A model generated the notes under the pieces. That model saw only the letters and a program-made list of their open reading frames with translations, was not told where the DNA came from and made no database searches. From Streptomyces sp. STR69 (lineage in GTDB: Bacteria > Actinomycetota > Actinomycetes > Streptomycetales > Streptomycetaceae), in assembly GCF_024519455.1 (NCBI RefSeq), contig NZ_JALJRY010000008.1, forward strand, positions 194,132 through 258,131: a DNA stretch of 64,000 nt, read 5' to 3'. Positions 34,266-43,445 of the stretch are shown here, piece by piece. Positions within the stretch are counted from its first letter, which is position 1. Each line of letters starts with the position of its first letter. Made by a program: the position numbers and the translations under genes.

Positions 34266-34311
34266 GAGAGCGAAGAGCAAGAAGAGCTGCAAGATCAAAG
34301 GAGATCCGTTG

Positions 34312-35055
34312 ATGCGCCAGGACCTTCATTTCAGATTGGAACGCATCTCCGCATGGTGCGGATTTGTACTGCTGCTGGGATTCGCCGTGGCTTTCTCCGT
34401 CGGCCATCTCATCACGCCGATGGACCCGACGAAGAACGCGCAAGGCGTCGTCGAATTCCTCACCGACCATCAGACGGGCATCCTCGCCTGCGCCGCGATC
34501 ATGGTCCTCGTCGTGCCGTTCGAGTACCCGTTCGTCGTTCTGACCAGCATGCAGATGCGCCGTATCGAAGGCGGCTGGGGCCTGCTGTCCATGGTCCAGC
34601 TCACTACGGGTGTCGTCGCGCCGATCGGCTTCTTCTTCCCGATCGCGATACTCGCCGCCGCTGCCTACAGACCGGAAAGCCACTCGCCCGACGTGCTCTA
34701 CGCGATGTCGGACATCTACTGGCTCATGCTGGTCGGCAACGCCTGCATATTCGTCCTCCAGGTCTGGTCGATCGGCTACGCGGCCCTCGTCGACGACCGC
34801 GCCAAGCCGGTGTTCCCGCGCTGGTTCGGCTATCTCAACCTGGTGCTCGGAGTTCTGCTCATCCCGGGCGCATTCGTCTTCCTCACCAAGACCGGCCCGT
34901 TCGCCTGGAACGGAATCCTCGCGAACATGCTGCCCACGCTGGTGTACTTCATCTGGAAGATCGCCACCCCGATCGTGCTGCTGCGTGCCGTGAAATCCGA
35001 GGAGGAGGAAGCGACGGCGAAGGCCGCGGAACCGTCCGCACTGGCGAGCACATAG
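34312..35055 (+). CDS. Six-helix integral membrane protein, 247 aa
   Basis: Unrecognised membrane protein with six hydrophobic segments: FVLLLGFAVAFSVGHLI, ILACAAIMVLVVPFEYPFVVL, VVAPIGFFFPIAILAAAAY, YWLMLVGNACIFVLQVWSIGY, LNLVLGVLLIPGAFVFL and MLPTLVYFIWKIATPIVLL. The C-terminus is acidic then Ala-rich. AAAGGAG precedes the ATG. It is the third gene after the two-component monooxygenase, 46 nt downstream of the reductase, so it may handle uptake or membrane presentation of the substrate. Confidence 0.8.
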   Translation: MRQDLHFRLERISAWCGFVLLLGFAVAFSVGHLITPMDPTKNAQGVVEFLTDHQTGILACAAIMVLVVPFEYPFVVLTSMQMRRIEGGWGLLSMVQLTTGVVAPIGFFFPIAILAAAAYRPESHSPDVLYAMSDIYWLMLVGNACIFVLQVWSIGYAALVDDRAKPVFPRWFGYLNLVLGVLLIPGAFVFLTKTGPFAWNGILANMLPTLVYFIWKIATPIVLLRAVKSEEEEATAKAAEPSALAST

Positions 35056-35102
35056 CGGGGAAGCGGCCGGAGCGTGGCAGACAGACAGACGCGGATCAAC
35101 CG

Positions 35103-35750
35103 CTACGGGCAGGACTCCCCGAACTTCACCGCGGAGAACTCCACCGACTGCCCGGTCAGCTTCGTCCCGGCCGACGGTTTCTGCGAGCACACCTGCCAGT
35201 TCGACGCCAGCAGGATGAAACGCCCTTTGCCGGACGCGTCCTTGACCGTGATCGACGTCCCGGACGCGAATGCGGCGCGGGCGGTGTTCACCGACTTTCC
35301 CTTGAAGTCCGGCATCGTCGCGCCGACCGGTGCGGGTGCGGACTGGTCCTTCGAGGGGCAGGTCTCGGCGAGCTTCACGGCGCCGAAGTCGAGCCGCGTG
35401 GTGGTGGCGGCACGCGTGCCGGCCTTCACGTTCTGCGAGCAGACCTTCCAGTCCCGGTCGAGGATCTGATGGCGGTCACGGCCGAGCGCGTCATGGGACT
35501 TGAGGCTGTAGAAGCCCTGCTTCTGGGCGGCGTCCTGGGCGGACTGGAGCCCCATGCCCACGAATGCGGGAACGGTCCTTGTCCCGCCACCGGTCCTGGC
35601 GTTGCCGCTCGCGCCTGCTGTCGTGCCCCCTTGCCCTGTGTCGGGGTCGCAGGCGGTTCCGAAGCCGCCGATGACGAGGACGCCTGCGATGGCTCCGACG
35701 ATGAGCTTCCCGTCGCGCCGCCTGGGCGACGGGAACACGGAGTTGGACAC
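35103..35750 (-). CDS. Membrane-anchored extracellular protein with two PASTA-like domains
   Basis: 215 aa. Short basic N-terminus, one hydrophobic helix (LIVGAIAGVLVIGGFGTAC) whose Cys could be a lipobox-type cysteine, a Gly/Thr-rich linker, then two repeated domains of about 65 residues. Each has VPAFVGMGLQSAQDAAQKQGF or MPDFKGKSVNTARAAFASG, and an IL-x-x-(D/N)WxVCSQ core followed by a terminal E(T/S)CP. PASTA-like folds bind peptidoglycan or beta-lactams when attached to kinases; here they stand alone. Each domain has two Cys, probably a disulfide. Confidence 0.78.
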   Translation of the reverse strand: MSNSVFPSPRRRDGKLIVGAIAGVLVIGGFGTACDPDTGQGGTTAGASGNARTGGGTRTVPAFVGMGLQSAQDAAQKQGFYSLKSHDALGRDRHQILDRDWKVCSQNVKAGTRAATTTRLDFGAVKLAETCPSKDQSAPAPVGATMPDFKGKSVNTARAAFASGTSITVKDASGKGRFILLASNWQVCSQKPSAGTKLTGQSVEFSAVKFGESCP

Positions 35751-35793
35751 AGCAGGCCCCCTGGTGTGATCGGCAACGCGGGCTGATCCCCTA

Positions 35794-36165
35794 CTACTTG
35801 AGGTGCTGCCCCAGGAAGTCGACGATATGTCCCATCGTCTCCTGCGTGGACCACGGCAGGGCGGCCGAGGTGTCGCCGGTGAAGGTCAGGTCGCCGTGGC
35901 CGGCTCCGGTGAGGACGTAGCGGGTGCTCTCGATCCCCTTGGCGCGCAACGCCGTCCGCAGATCGAGGGTTTCGCTGGGCGAGACCAGGTTGTCGGCGCT
36001 GCCGTGGAACAGGACGAAGGGTGCCGTTTTGGCGCTGATGTGTGTCGCCGGGTCCGCTGCCGCGACCTCGCTGGTGCGGTCCGCTACCGACTTCTTGGTG
36101 CCGGGGCCGTAGACCCACTGGGCGGCGCTGTTGCCTGCCGCGTAGTTGGACTCCCTGGTCGATCC
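35794..36165 (-). pseudogene. C-terminal fragment of an alpha/beta-hydrolase (esterase)
   Basis: The visible part encodes about 120 residues typical of the C-terminal half of esterases: ESNYAAGNSAAQWVYGPG, APFVLFHGSADNLVSPSETL (with the catalytic-Asp region) and VLTGAGHGDLTFTGD (catalytic His). The nucleophile-elbow half is missing. Upstream of about 36165 the sequence belongs instead to a TetR gene on the other strand. The gene has thus lost its start by rearrangement. Confidence 0.75.
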
Positions 36166-36387
36166 GCTGATCGACCGTGCCAAGGAGCAGGGGCACTGCG
36201 GGCCGACGTGGAGCCCCTGGACCTCCCGATGATCCAGCTGATGGTGGGGGCGGTCACCGACCAGACCGGAGAGCCGGACCTGTGGCGCCGCTGTCTGCGG
36301 ATGCTGCTGGACGGCATGCGGACCAGGCCGGACGGGACCGAGCCACTGCCCCCGGGCCCGCTGTCCCACCCGCTGTGCCGCAAGACG

Positions 36388-36390
<3 letters not shown>
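36164..36390 (+). pseudogene. C-terminal fragment of a TetR regulator
   Basis: Reads LIDRAKEQG in one frame, then after a one-base shift near 36194 continues LRADVEPLDLPMIQLMVGAV, LWRRCLRMLLDGMR and a Pro-rich tail, the effector-domain end of a TetR protein. No helix-turn-helix is present and no clean stop remains before the SDR gene on the other strand. It abuts the broken esterase, so the two breaks probably share one event. Confidence 0.7.
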
Positions 36391-37146
<756 letters not shown>

Positions 37147-37194
37147 ACGGCTGCTCCCGTCGTCGTCCTGGTCCGAATGGGCTTGCCGCGCCTG

Positions 37195-37959
37195 TCACTT
37201 GGGGGCGAACCGCTGCCCCGCGTCGAGCCGCAGGCACTGGCCGTTCAGCATCGGGTTGTCGATGATGGCGAGCGCGAGTTTCGCGTACTCCTCCGGCCGG
37301 CCCAGGCGTTTGGGGAAGGCCGCGTCCTCGACCAGCGCCGCGCGCGCCTCGTCCGGGATCTTCTCGACGGCGCCCGTGTCGAACAGGCTGGGCGCGATGG
37401 CCAGGACCCGGATGCCGAACGGGCCGAGATCGCGCGCCATGGTGAGACACATACCGGCGATCGCGGCCTTGGCGGCCCCGTAGGCGACCTGCCCGATCTG
37501 CCCTTCGAAGGCCGCGATCGACGACGTGTTGACGATGACACCGCGCTCGCCGTCCGGCTCCTCGGGCTCGTTGCGGCTCATGTGCGCGGCGGCGAGCCGG
37601 CTGATGTTGAAGGTCGCGACGGTGTTGAGGTCGAGGATGTGGCGGAAGGTGTCGAGGTCGTGCGGACCGTTCCTGCCGAGGGTCCGTTTCGCCTTGCCGC
37701 CACCGGCAGTCGTGATCGAGACGTGCAGCCCGCCCAGCGCCTCCACGGCGGCGGCGAGCGCGCTCTCCGTCGCCTCGAAGTCGGTGACGTCGACCGGCTC
37801 GAAGCGTCCGCCCAGCGCCGCCGCGACCTCGGCACCGGCCGACGTCGGACGGTCGAGTACGACGACATCGGCGCCGCGTGCAGCGAGCAACTCGGCGCCG
37901 GCACGGCCCATTCCTGAGGCCCCGCCGAACACCACGGCCTTCTTGCCCTTGATCTCCAT
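37195..37959 (-). CDS. SDR, 3-hydroxyacyl-CoA dehydrogenase type II-like
   Basis: 254 aa. FGGASGMGRAGAELLAARGADVVVLD for NAD binding, VNTSSIAAFEGQIGQVAYGAAKAAI with the Ser and YxxxK, and RLGRPEEYAKLALAIIDNPMLNG, the C-terminus typical of HSD17B10-like enzymes that oxidise 3-hydroxyacyl-CoA. Start preceded by GAAAGGGA. A short palindrome ATCGATATCGAT spans the start codon. Second gene of a leftward run headed by the acyl-CoA dehydrogenase. Confidence 0.88.
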   Translation of the reverse strand: MEIKGKKAVVFGGASGMGRAGAELLAARGADVVVLDRPTSAGAEVAAALGGRFEPVDVTDFEATESALAAAVEALGGLHVSITTAGGGKAKRTLGRNGPHDLDTFRHILDLNTVATFNISRLAAAHMSRNEPEEPDGERGVIVNTSSIAAFEGQIGQVAYGAAKAAIAGMCLTMARDLGPFGIRVLAIAPSLFDTGAVEKIPDEARAALVEDAAFPKRLGRPEEYAKLALAIIDNPMLNGQCLRLDAGQRFAPK

Positions 37960-37985
37960 CGATATCGATTCCCTTTCGCTTGCGC

Positions 37986-39110
37986 TCAGGCCGACGCGGC
38001 GGACCGCTGAAGGAGGGTGCAGAGCCGGTCGCGGTGCACGGCGGTGTCTCCGTACAGCACCCGGTCGGCCCTGGCCCGGCGCAGATGGAGGTGGAGGTCG
38101 TGCTCCCAGGTGAAACCGATCCCGCCGTGCAACTGCAGTGCCCGCGCGGCGACTTCACCGCTGCCGGCCGTGGCGTAGGAGGCGGCGGCGCAGGCCGCCC
38201 GGGCGGTGTCGTCCGCACCGGCGTCGGCGGCCATCGCCGCGTAATACGTCGCTGCCCGGGTGCCGTGCACCAGCAACGCCATGTCGGCGCAGGCGTGCTT
38301 CACGGCCTGGAAACCGCCGATCGGCCGCCCGAACTGCACCCGGCTCTTGGTGTGTTCGACGGTCAGCTCCAGCATCCGTTCCATCACGCCCAGCGCGTCG
38401 GCGCACCGCAGGACGGACGCTTCGTCGAGCAGGGCCTGGATGCGGGCCGGCCCACCGTCGAGCCGGGCGTCGAGTGGGACGCGTACGGCATCGAGGCGGA
38501 CCTTGTGGAAGGCGCGCGTGGGATCCAGGACGCGTTGGCGCAGGACGGTGACACCGGGAGCCGCGCGGTCGACGAGGAAGGACGCCGGCACACCGTCGTG
38601 GAGCGCGGTGACCAGCAGCCAGCGCGCACCGTCGGCATCCTGCACCACTGTCTTGACCCCGTCGAGGACGACTCCGTCGCCGTCGCCGCGTGCCGTGGCG
38701 TGGATCCCGTCCAGCGTCCAGGGCGCGTGCGGTTCGGCGAAGGCCCAGCCGGCCCAGCTCTCCCCGGTGGCGAGTGCGGGCAGCACCTCGTCACGCAGCC
38801 GCTCGGAACCGCCATAGGCGATCGCCCGGCCGACCAGTGCGGTCGGCAGGAAGGGGCCCCGGCCCAGTGCGCGCCCGATCTCCTCGGCGACCAGGGCGAG
38901 TTCGACCAGTCCCTGGCCGGACCCGCCGTACTCCTCGGGCAGGGCCAGGCCGGGCCAGCCGAGGTCGGACGTCAGCCGCCACAGCTCGGGGTCGACGTCG
39001 TCGGAGCGGTCCAGCCAGGCTCGTACGACGGCGATCGGGGCCCGGTCGGACAGCAGGTCGCGCGCGGCCTCGCGGAGCATGGCCTGCTCCTCGCTGAGCT
39101 CGAAGTTCAC
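37986..39110 (-). CDS. Acyl-CoA dehydrogenase (steroid FadE-like)
   Basis: 374 aa. N-terminal helices with LRLTSDLGWPGLALPEEYGG-type sequence, a middle beta domain (ESWAGWAFAEPHAPW) and a C-terminal bundle with VQFGRPIGGFQAVKHACADM and LHGGIGFTWEHDLHLHLRRA. The GFTWEHD form, whose Glu is the catalytic base, is typical of the heteromeric FadE26-34 enzymes acting on steroid side chains. A second such ACAD at 55793 could be its partner. It is divergent from the thiolase at 39241, across an AT-rich 18-bp motif. Confidence 0.9.
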   Translation of the reverse strand: MNFELSEEQAMLREAARDLLSDRAPIAVVRAWLDRSDDVDPELWRLTSDLGWPGLALPEEYGGSGQGLVELALVAEEIGRALGRGPFLPTALVGRAIAYGGSERLRDEVLPALATGESWAGWAFAEPHAPWTLDGIHATARGDGDGVVLDGVKTVVQDADGARWLLVTALHDGVPASFLVDRAAPGVTVLRQRVLDPTRAFHKVRLDAVRVPLDARLDGGPARIQALLDEASVLRCADALGVMERMLELTVEHTKSRVQFGRPIGGFQAVKHACADMALLVHGTRAATYYAAMAADAGADDTARAACAAASYATAGSGEVAARALQLHGGIGFTWEHDLHLHLRRARADRVLYGDTAVHRDRLCTLLQRSAASA

Positions 39111-39146
39111 CAGCCACCACCCGGTCCGCAGCGGATCAGTACCTCG

Positions 39147-39164
39147 AAGAAGGTATCCTCTTTT
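39147..39164. promoter_or_regulatory. 18-bp AT-rich operator motif, copy 1
   Basis: AAGAAGGTATCCTCTTTT; the reverse complement fits AAAANAGKATACYKTYTT, shared by four promoters of the catabolic island. Located between the divergent ACAD (start 39110) and thiolase (start 39241). Confidence 0.6.
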
Positions 39165-39240
39165 GTGTCGTTGGTCGAGATCTAGTGCCGTTTCTGGGCG
39201 TTCTTACGTGCACTTCACCAAGTTGAGTATCATCAATTGC

Positions 39241-40413
39241 ATGACTGATGCCGTTCTGCTCGCCGCCTGCCGCACCGCGATCGGTACCGCTCGGAGGGGA
39301 ACGCTCCGGGACACCAGCGCCTTCGACCTCGCCACCGTCGTCGTACGGGAGGCCGTGCGGCGCTCGGGGCTGCCACTCGATCTGATCGACGACGTCGTCC
39401 TCGGCGAGACCCTGGCCGGAGGCGGGGACATCGCCCGCTACGCGGCACTCGAAGCCGGGCTCACGCATGTGCCGGGGCTCGCCCACAACCGGCACTGCGC
39501 CTCGGGGCTGGCCAGTGTGGCGACCGCCGCCGCGGGTGTGCTCGCAGGCATGGACCGCGCGGTCGTCGCCGGCGGCACCCAGTCCTCGTCCACCAATCCG
39601 CAGGCCCGGCGCCGGATTCCGGGCACCGACGACTGGCAGGACCCCTGGTCGTCGCCCTCGCACGCGCCGACCCGCGAGGCCCCCAACGACGACATGGCCA
39701 CGCTGGTCGGCTGGAACACGGCCCGGCTGACCGGTATCTCCCGCCAGGACATGGACAGTTGGGCCCTGCGCTCGCACCAGCGGGCCGTCCGCGCGATCGA
39801 CGACGGACGGTTCGTCGACGAGATCGTCCCGGTGGAGGTCACGGACCGCAGCGGCGGGGTCTCCGTGTTCGACACCGACGAACATCCGCGCCGTGACACC
39901 AGCATCGAGAAGCTCGCCGCGCTGAAGGTGCTCCGCCCCGAGACGGAGGGGTACTCCATCACCGCGGGCAACTCCAGCGGGGTGAACGACGGTTCGGCCG
40001 CGGTCGTCGTCGCCTCCTCCGAGGTCGCCGCCCGTCATGGGCTCACCCCGCTCGCCACCGTACGGTCGTGGGCGAGCGTCGGCGTCGATCCCGTCGAGAC
40101 GGGACTGGCCCCGATCGCCGCCATCCGCAAGGCACTTGACCGGGCCGGGCTGCGGATCGAGGACGTCGACCTGTTCGAGATCAACGAGGCCTTCGCCGCG
40201 GTCGCCGTCGCCGCCACCCGTGAACTGGGCCTGGATCCCGAGCGGGTGAACCCCTTCGGCAGCGGGTGCAGCCTCGGCCACCCGATCGCGGCCACCGGCA
40301 CCCGCATGATCGTCACCCTCGCGCACGAGCTGCGCCGCCGTGGGGGAGGCACGGCGGTCGCGGCGATGTGCGCGGGCGGCGGCATGGGATCGGCGATGGT
40401 GCTCACCGTGTGA
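39241..40413 (+). CDS. Acetyl-CoA acetyltransferase-type thiolase
   Basis: 390 aa, degradative-type thiolase. Nucleophile Cys86 in HNRHCASGLASV, then GGTQSSSTNP, INEAFAAVAVAA, GCSLGHPIAATG (catalytic His) and the second Cys in MCAGGGMGSA. It cleaves 3-ketoacyl-CoA. Start preceded by a relatively AT-rich leader carrying motif copy 1. Downstream is a convergent aldehyde dehydrogenase. Confidence 0.93.
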   Translation: MTDAVLLAACRTAIGTARRGTLRDTSAFDLATVVVREAVRRSGLPLDLIDDVVLGETLAGGGDIARYAALEAGLTHVPGLAHNRHCASGLASVATAAAGVLAGMDRAVVAGGTQSSSTNPQARRRIPGTDDWQDPWSSPSHAPTREAPNDDMATLVGWNTARLTGISRQDMDSWALRSHQRAVRAIDDGRFVDEIVPVEVTDRSGGVSVFDTDEHPRRDTSIEKLAALKVLRPETEGYSITAGNSSGVNDGSAAVVVASSEVAARHGLTPLATVRSWASVGVDPVETGLAPIAAIRKALDRAGLRIEDVDLFEINEAFAAVAVAATRELGLDPERVNPFGSGCSLGHPIAATGTRMIVTLAHELRRRGGGTAVAAMCAGGGMGSAMVLTV

Positions 40414-40428
40414 CGCGCCGAGCACCGG

Positions 40429-41907
40429 TCAGCGGGCCGCCCAGCTCACCGTCTTCGTCTGCAGATACTCGTCGAGCCCGAACTCGCCCCACTCCCGGCC
40501 GAGTCCACTCTGCTTGTAACCGCCGAACGCGGACCGCGGGCTCACCCCGGCGCTGCCGCCGTTGATCGTGACCCCGCCGGTCCGCAGCCGGGTCGCCATC
40601 TCGTACGCGGCCACGGTGTCGGCGCTCCACACGGCACCGCCAAGACCGTACGGACTGTCGTTGGCGATGTGTACCGCCTCCTCGTCGGTGCGGAACGGGA
40701 TGACGACGCCGACGGGCCCGAAGAACTCCGTCCGGGCGACGGTCATCGCGTTGTCCACGGCGGCGAAGAGCGTCGGCTCCATGAAGTAGCCCCGGTCGAG
40801 CCCGGCCGGCCGCTTGCCACCGCACACGATTCGGGCGCCCTCCTCCTCGCCGACCCGGATCAGCTTCTCCACCTTGTCCCGCTGGGCCGCGCTGATGAGT
40901 GGCCCCATTGTGGTGGCCGCGTCGGCGGGGTCACCGACCCTGACCCCGGCGAGGGCCGCGCTCAGCCGGGCGATGAACTCGTCGTGGACGGACTCGTGCA
41001 CCAGCGTGCGGGTCAGCAGCGAACAACCTTGTCCCGCATGGGTGGTCATGCCGGAGAACGCGGAGCGGACGGCGCCGTCGAGGTCGCCGTCGGCGCGTAC
41101 GATGTTGGCCGACTTGCCGCCGAGCTCCAGGACGACCTTCTTCATGGAGGCCGCGGCCTGGGCGTACACCGTGCGGCCCACCGTGTCCGACCCGGTGAAG
41201 CTGACGAGGTCCACCATCGGGTGCGTGGTCAGCTCCCGGCCGGCCTCCACATCGCCGGTCACGATGTTCAGCACCCCCGGCGGCAGCCCGGCCGCGTCCG
41301 CGAAGTCGCCGAGCAGCAGCGAGTCGAGAGGGGTCTGCGGCGCCGGTTTCAGGACGACGGTGCAGCCCGCGGCGAGGGCGGGGACGACCTTCATCATGCT
41401 GAGGAAGAAGGGGAAGTTGTACGCCGAGACCAGCGCGCACACCCCGAACGCCTCGCGGCGCAGCACCCCTTGGAAGATGCCGCTGCCCGGCGCGATCGTG
41501 GGATCCATCGGGCGCTCCCACGCGAAGGCCGGGATCACCCGCTCGGCCATGTCCCGCAGATGCGCCACCGGCACCCGGGTCTGCAGAGTCTCCGCGAGCC
41601 CGCGCACCGAACCCGCCTCGGCCATGTTCACGGCGACGAGCTCCGGCAGCCGCCGCTCCAGCTCCTCCGCCATCCGCAGCAGCACCGCGCCCCGCTCGGC
41701 GGGGCTCATCCGCGGCCACGGCCCCTCGTCGAAGGCCCGCCGCGCCGCCTCGACCGCCCGTCGTACATCCCCGAGCGAGGAGTCCGGCACCTCTGCGAGG
41801 GTCTCCTCCGTCGCCGGATTGCGTACGACGATCCGCGCTTCCGACGTGCCGTCGGTGTGCCGCCCGTCGATGTAGAGCCGCGAAGAGAACGAGTACGTCG
41901 TCGTCAT
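40429..41907 (-). CDS. NAD(P)-dependent aldehyde dehydrogenase
   Basis: 492 aa, normal length. Catalytic Cys295 in HAGQGCSLLTRT, Glu in VVLELGGKSANIV, cofactor motif FTGSDTVGRTV and ETSFGPVG-type AARTEFFGPVGVVIPF. It oxidises an aldehyde to the acid, which would then be activated by one of the CoA ligases. It is divergent from the amidohydrolase at 42080. Between them lies a promoter with the mft-like operator. ALDH substrate unknown. Confidence 0.92.
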   Translation of the reverse strand: MTTTYSFSSRLYIDGRHTDGTSEARIVVRNPATEETLAEVPDSSLGDVRRAVEAARRAFDEGPWPRMSPAERGAVLLRMAEELERRLPELVAVNMAEAGSVRGLAETLQTRVPVAHLRDMAERVIPAFAWERPMDPTIAPGSGIFQGVLRREAFGVCALVSAYNFPFFLSMMKVVPALAAGCTVVLKPAPQTPLDSLLLGDFADAAGLPPGVLNIVTGDVEAGRELTTHPMVDLVSFTGSDTVGRTVYAQAAASMKKVVLELGGKSANIVRADGDLDGAVRSAFSGMTTHAGQGCSLLTRTLVHESVHDEFIARLSAALAGVRVGDPADAATTMGPLISAAQRDKVEKLIRVGEEEGARIVCGGKRPAGLDRGYFMEPTLFAAVDNAMTVARTEFFGPVGVVIPFRTDEEAVHIANDSPYGLGGAVWSADTVAAYEMATRLRTGGVTINGGSAGVSPRSAFGGYKQSGLGREWGEFGLDEYLQTKTVSWAAR

Positions 41908-41987
41908 GTGTGCCGTCTCCTCATCAGATGTGTCCCGTGTTGAGTGTACTGAATTGGCGAGGGCGGGCCAGGAGTGTGCCGTGTTTA

Positions 41988-42016
41988 TTGACTAGACCGG
42001 TCGGTACAGCTAACTT
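41988..42016 (+). promoter_or_regulatory. Promoter with an mft-like operator between its boxes
   Basis: TTGACT (41988-41993), a 17-bp spacer, then TAACTT (42011-42016), close to a sigma-70-type promoter. The 11-bp GACCGGTCGGT at 41995-42005 fills the spacer, the place where a repressor would block polymerase. The same 11-mer lies in the mftG/mftA promoter. It should drive the amidohydrolase and could also affect the divergent ALDH. Confidence 0.6.
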
Positions 42017-42079
42017 CGCAGATATCTGGGGGTCGGCCTTCTGGCTACGAACGACGGAGTTCGAAGAGAGGTACCGCCT

Positions 42080-43357
42080 GTGTTCAAGGAATTTGTCGTG
42101 TCCGGCGACTCGCACATCATCGAGCCGGTCGATCTGTTCAAGACCCGCCTGCCCAAGGATCTCCGCGACCGCGCCCTCTGGGAAGAAGAATTCACCCTGG
42201 ACGAGCCGATCGTGCCGGGCGGCCACACGGAGTTCAAGAAGCTCCACACCATCGGCTTCGACGGCTGGACCATCTCCAAGTACCGCCAGACCGGCGGGGA
42301 GACCCCGGACGGCGATCCCGAGCACATCATCCGGGACATGAACTTCGACGGCGTGGACGCCTCGGTCATGTTCCCCAACCTCTCGCTGTTCGTCCTGTTC
42401 ACGGACGACCACGAGTTGTCGATGGCCCACGCGCGCGTGTGGAACGACTACCTCGTCGAGCGGTACCTCCCGTACAAGGACCGGCTGCGCCCCACGGCCG
42501 CGATCCCGATCACGGACGTCCCCGCGGCCGTGGCGGAGATCGAGCGGATCGCGGGGCTGGGACTGGGCGCGATCCTCCTCCCGGAGATCCCGCCGCTGCC
42601 GTACTACGCCCGGGAGTACGACCCGATCTGGGCCGCCGCGCAGGCGCACGGACTGCCGGTCTTCATCCACGTGGCCACCGGCGGGGTGAAGGTCAAGGAG
42701 CAGATCTCCGGGACGGCGCAGACCGTCCGGGGCCTGATGACGTCCATGAACATGGGCAAGGGCAACCTGACCGACGACATGGTCGCGGGCCGGACCATGG
42801 GCTTCGCGGCCGGCGCCGGTGTCGCGGGTCCGCAGGGCATCATCGCCAGTCTGGTCGGCGGTGGAGTGTGCGAGCGCTTCCCGGATCTGCACTTCAACCT
42901 GATCGAGTACACCGCCGGCTGGCTGGTGTCCTTCATGGGCTACATGGACAAGGCGTGGAAGACGGGCACCGGTCAGGACCCCGACTGGTGGCTCGGTTTC
43001 TGGGACGACAGTCGTCCGGCGAACGAACAGCCCTCCATGGGAAGGCTGTTCGCGATCAACGACAAGTGGCCCTACCCGCTCAAGCCCACCGACTACGTCC
43101 GCCGGCAGATCCATGTGCAGTTCGCGGACGACCCCACGGCGGTCAAGGCGCGCCACATCACCGGTCTGTCCACGGTCATGTGGGGCAATGACTACCCGCA
43201 CGCGGAGGGCACCTTCCGCAGCAGCGCGGAGTGCATCGCCGAGAACTTCGAGGGCGTGAACGACGAGGACCGCGCGGCCATCCTGGGCGGCACGCTCGCC
43301 GACGTCGTGCACTTCGACAAGAGCAGGAAACTCGCCCCGGTCACCGAGAGCGCCTGA
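42080..43357 (+). CDS. Amidohydrolase family protein (TIM-barrel metal hydrolase)
   Basis: 425 aa, amidohydrolase_2 fold as in decarboxylases and lactonases. N-terminal metal motif SGDSHIIEP (DxH form), middle FIHVATGG (His), FNLIEYTAGWL and the C-terminal WGNDYPHAEGTF with the metal Asp. Members act on C-C or C-O bonds of ring-cleavage products. GAGAGG precedes the GTG at 42080. It is controlled by the promoter at 41988. Exact reaction unknown. Confidence 0.88.
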   Translation: MFKEFVVSGDSHIIEPVDLFKTRLPKDLRDRALWEEEFTLDEPIVPGGHTEFKKLHTIGFDGWTISKYRQTGGETPDGDPEHIIRDMNFDGVDASVMFPNLSLFVLFTDDHELSMAHARVWNDYLVERYLPYKDRLRPTAAIPITDVPAAVAEIERIAGLGLGAILLPEIPPLPYYAREYDPIWAAAQAHGLPVFIHVATGGVKVKEQISGTAQTVRGLMTSMNMGKGNLTDDMVAGRTMGFAAGAGVAGPQGIIASLVGGGVCERFPDLHFNLIEYTAGWLVSFMGYMDKAWKTGTGQDPDWWLGFWDDSRPANEQPSMGRLFAINDKWPYPLKPTDYVRRQIHVQFADDPTAVKARHITGLSTVMWGNDYPHAEGTFRSSAECIAENFEGVNDEDRAAILGGTLADVVHFDKSRKLAPVTESA

Positions 43358-43376
43358 TCGGCGGAACGGCGGAACG

Positions 43377-43438
43377 GCGTTTCAGGGCACTGAAACGCGA
43401 CGACAGCGGCGGGCGGTCCGAGGGTGCCGCCCGCCGCT
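43377..43438. terminator. Two adjacent hairpins between convergent genes
   Basis: First: 9-bp stem GCGTTTCAG / CTGAAACGC with loop GGCA (43377-43398). Second: 12-bp stem (43405-43416 with 43427-43438), a strong GC hairpin. They sit between the amidohydrolase stop and the convergent LLM gene. Confidence 0.8.
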
Positions 43439-43445
43439 TCTCCTG

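Noticed and set aside
37958..37969. ATCGATATCGAT palindrome across the SDR start
   Set aside because: Perfect but very short, overlaps the start codon and is not repeated elsewhere; may be chance.
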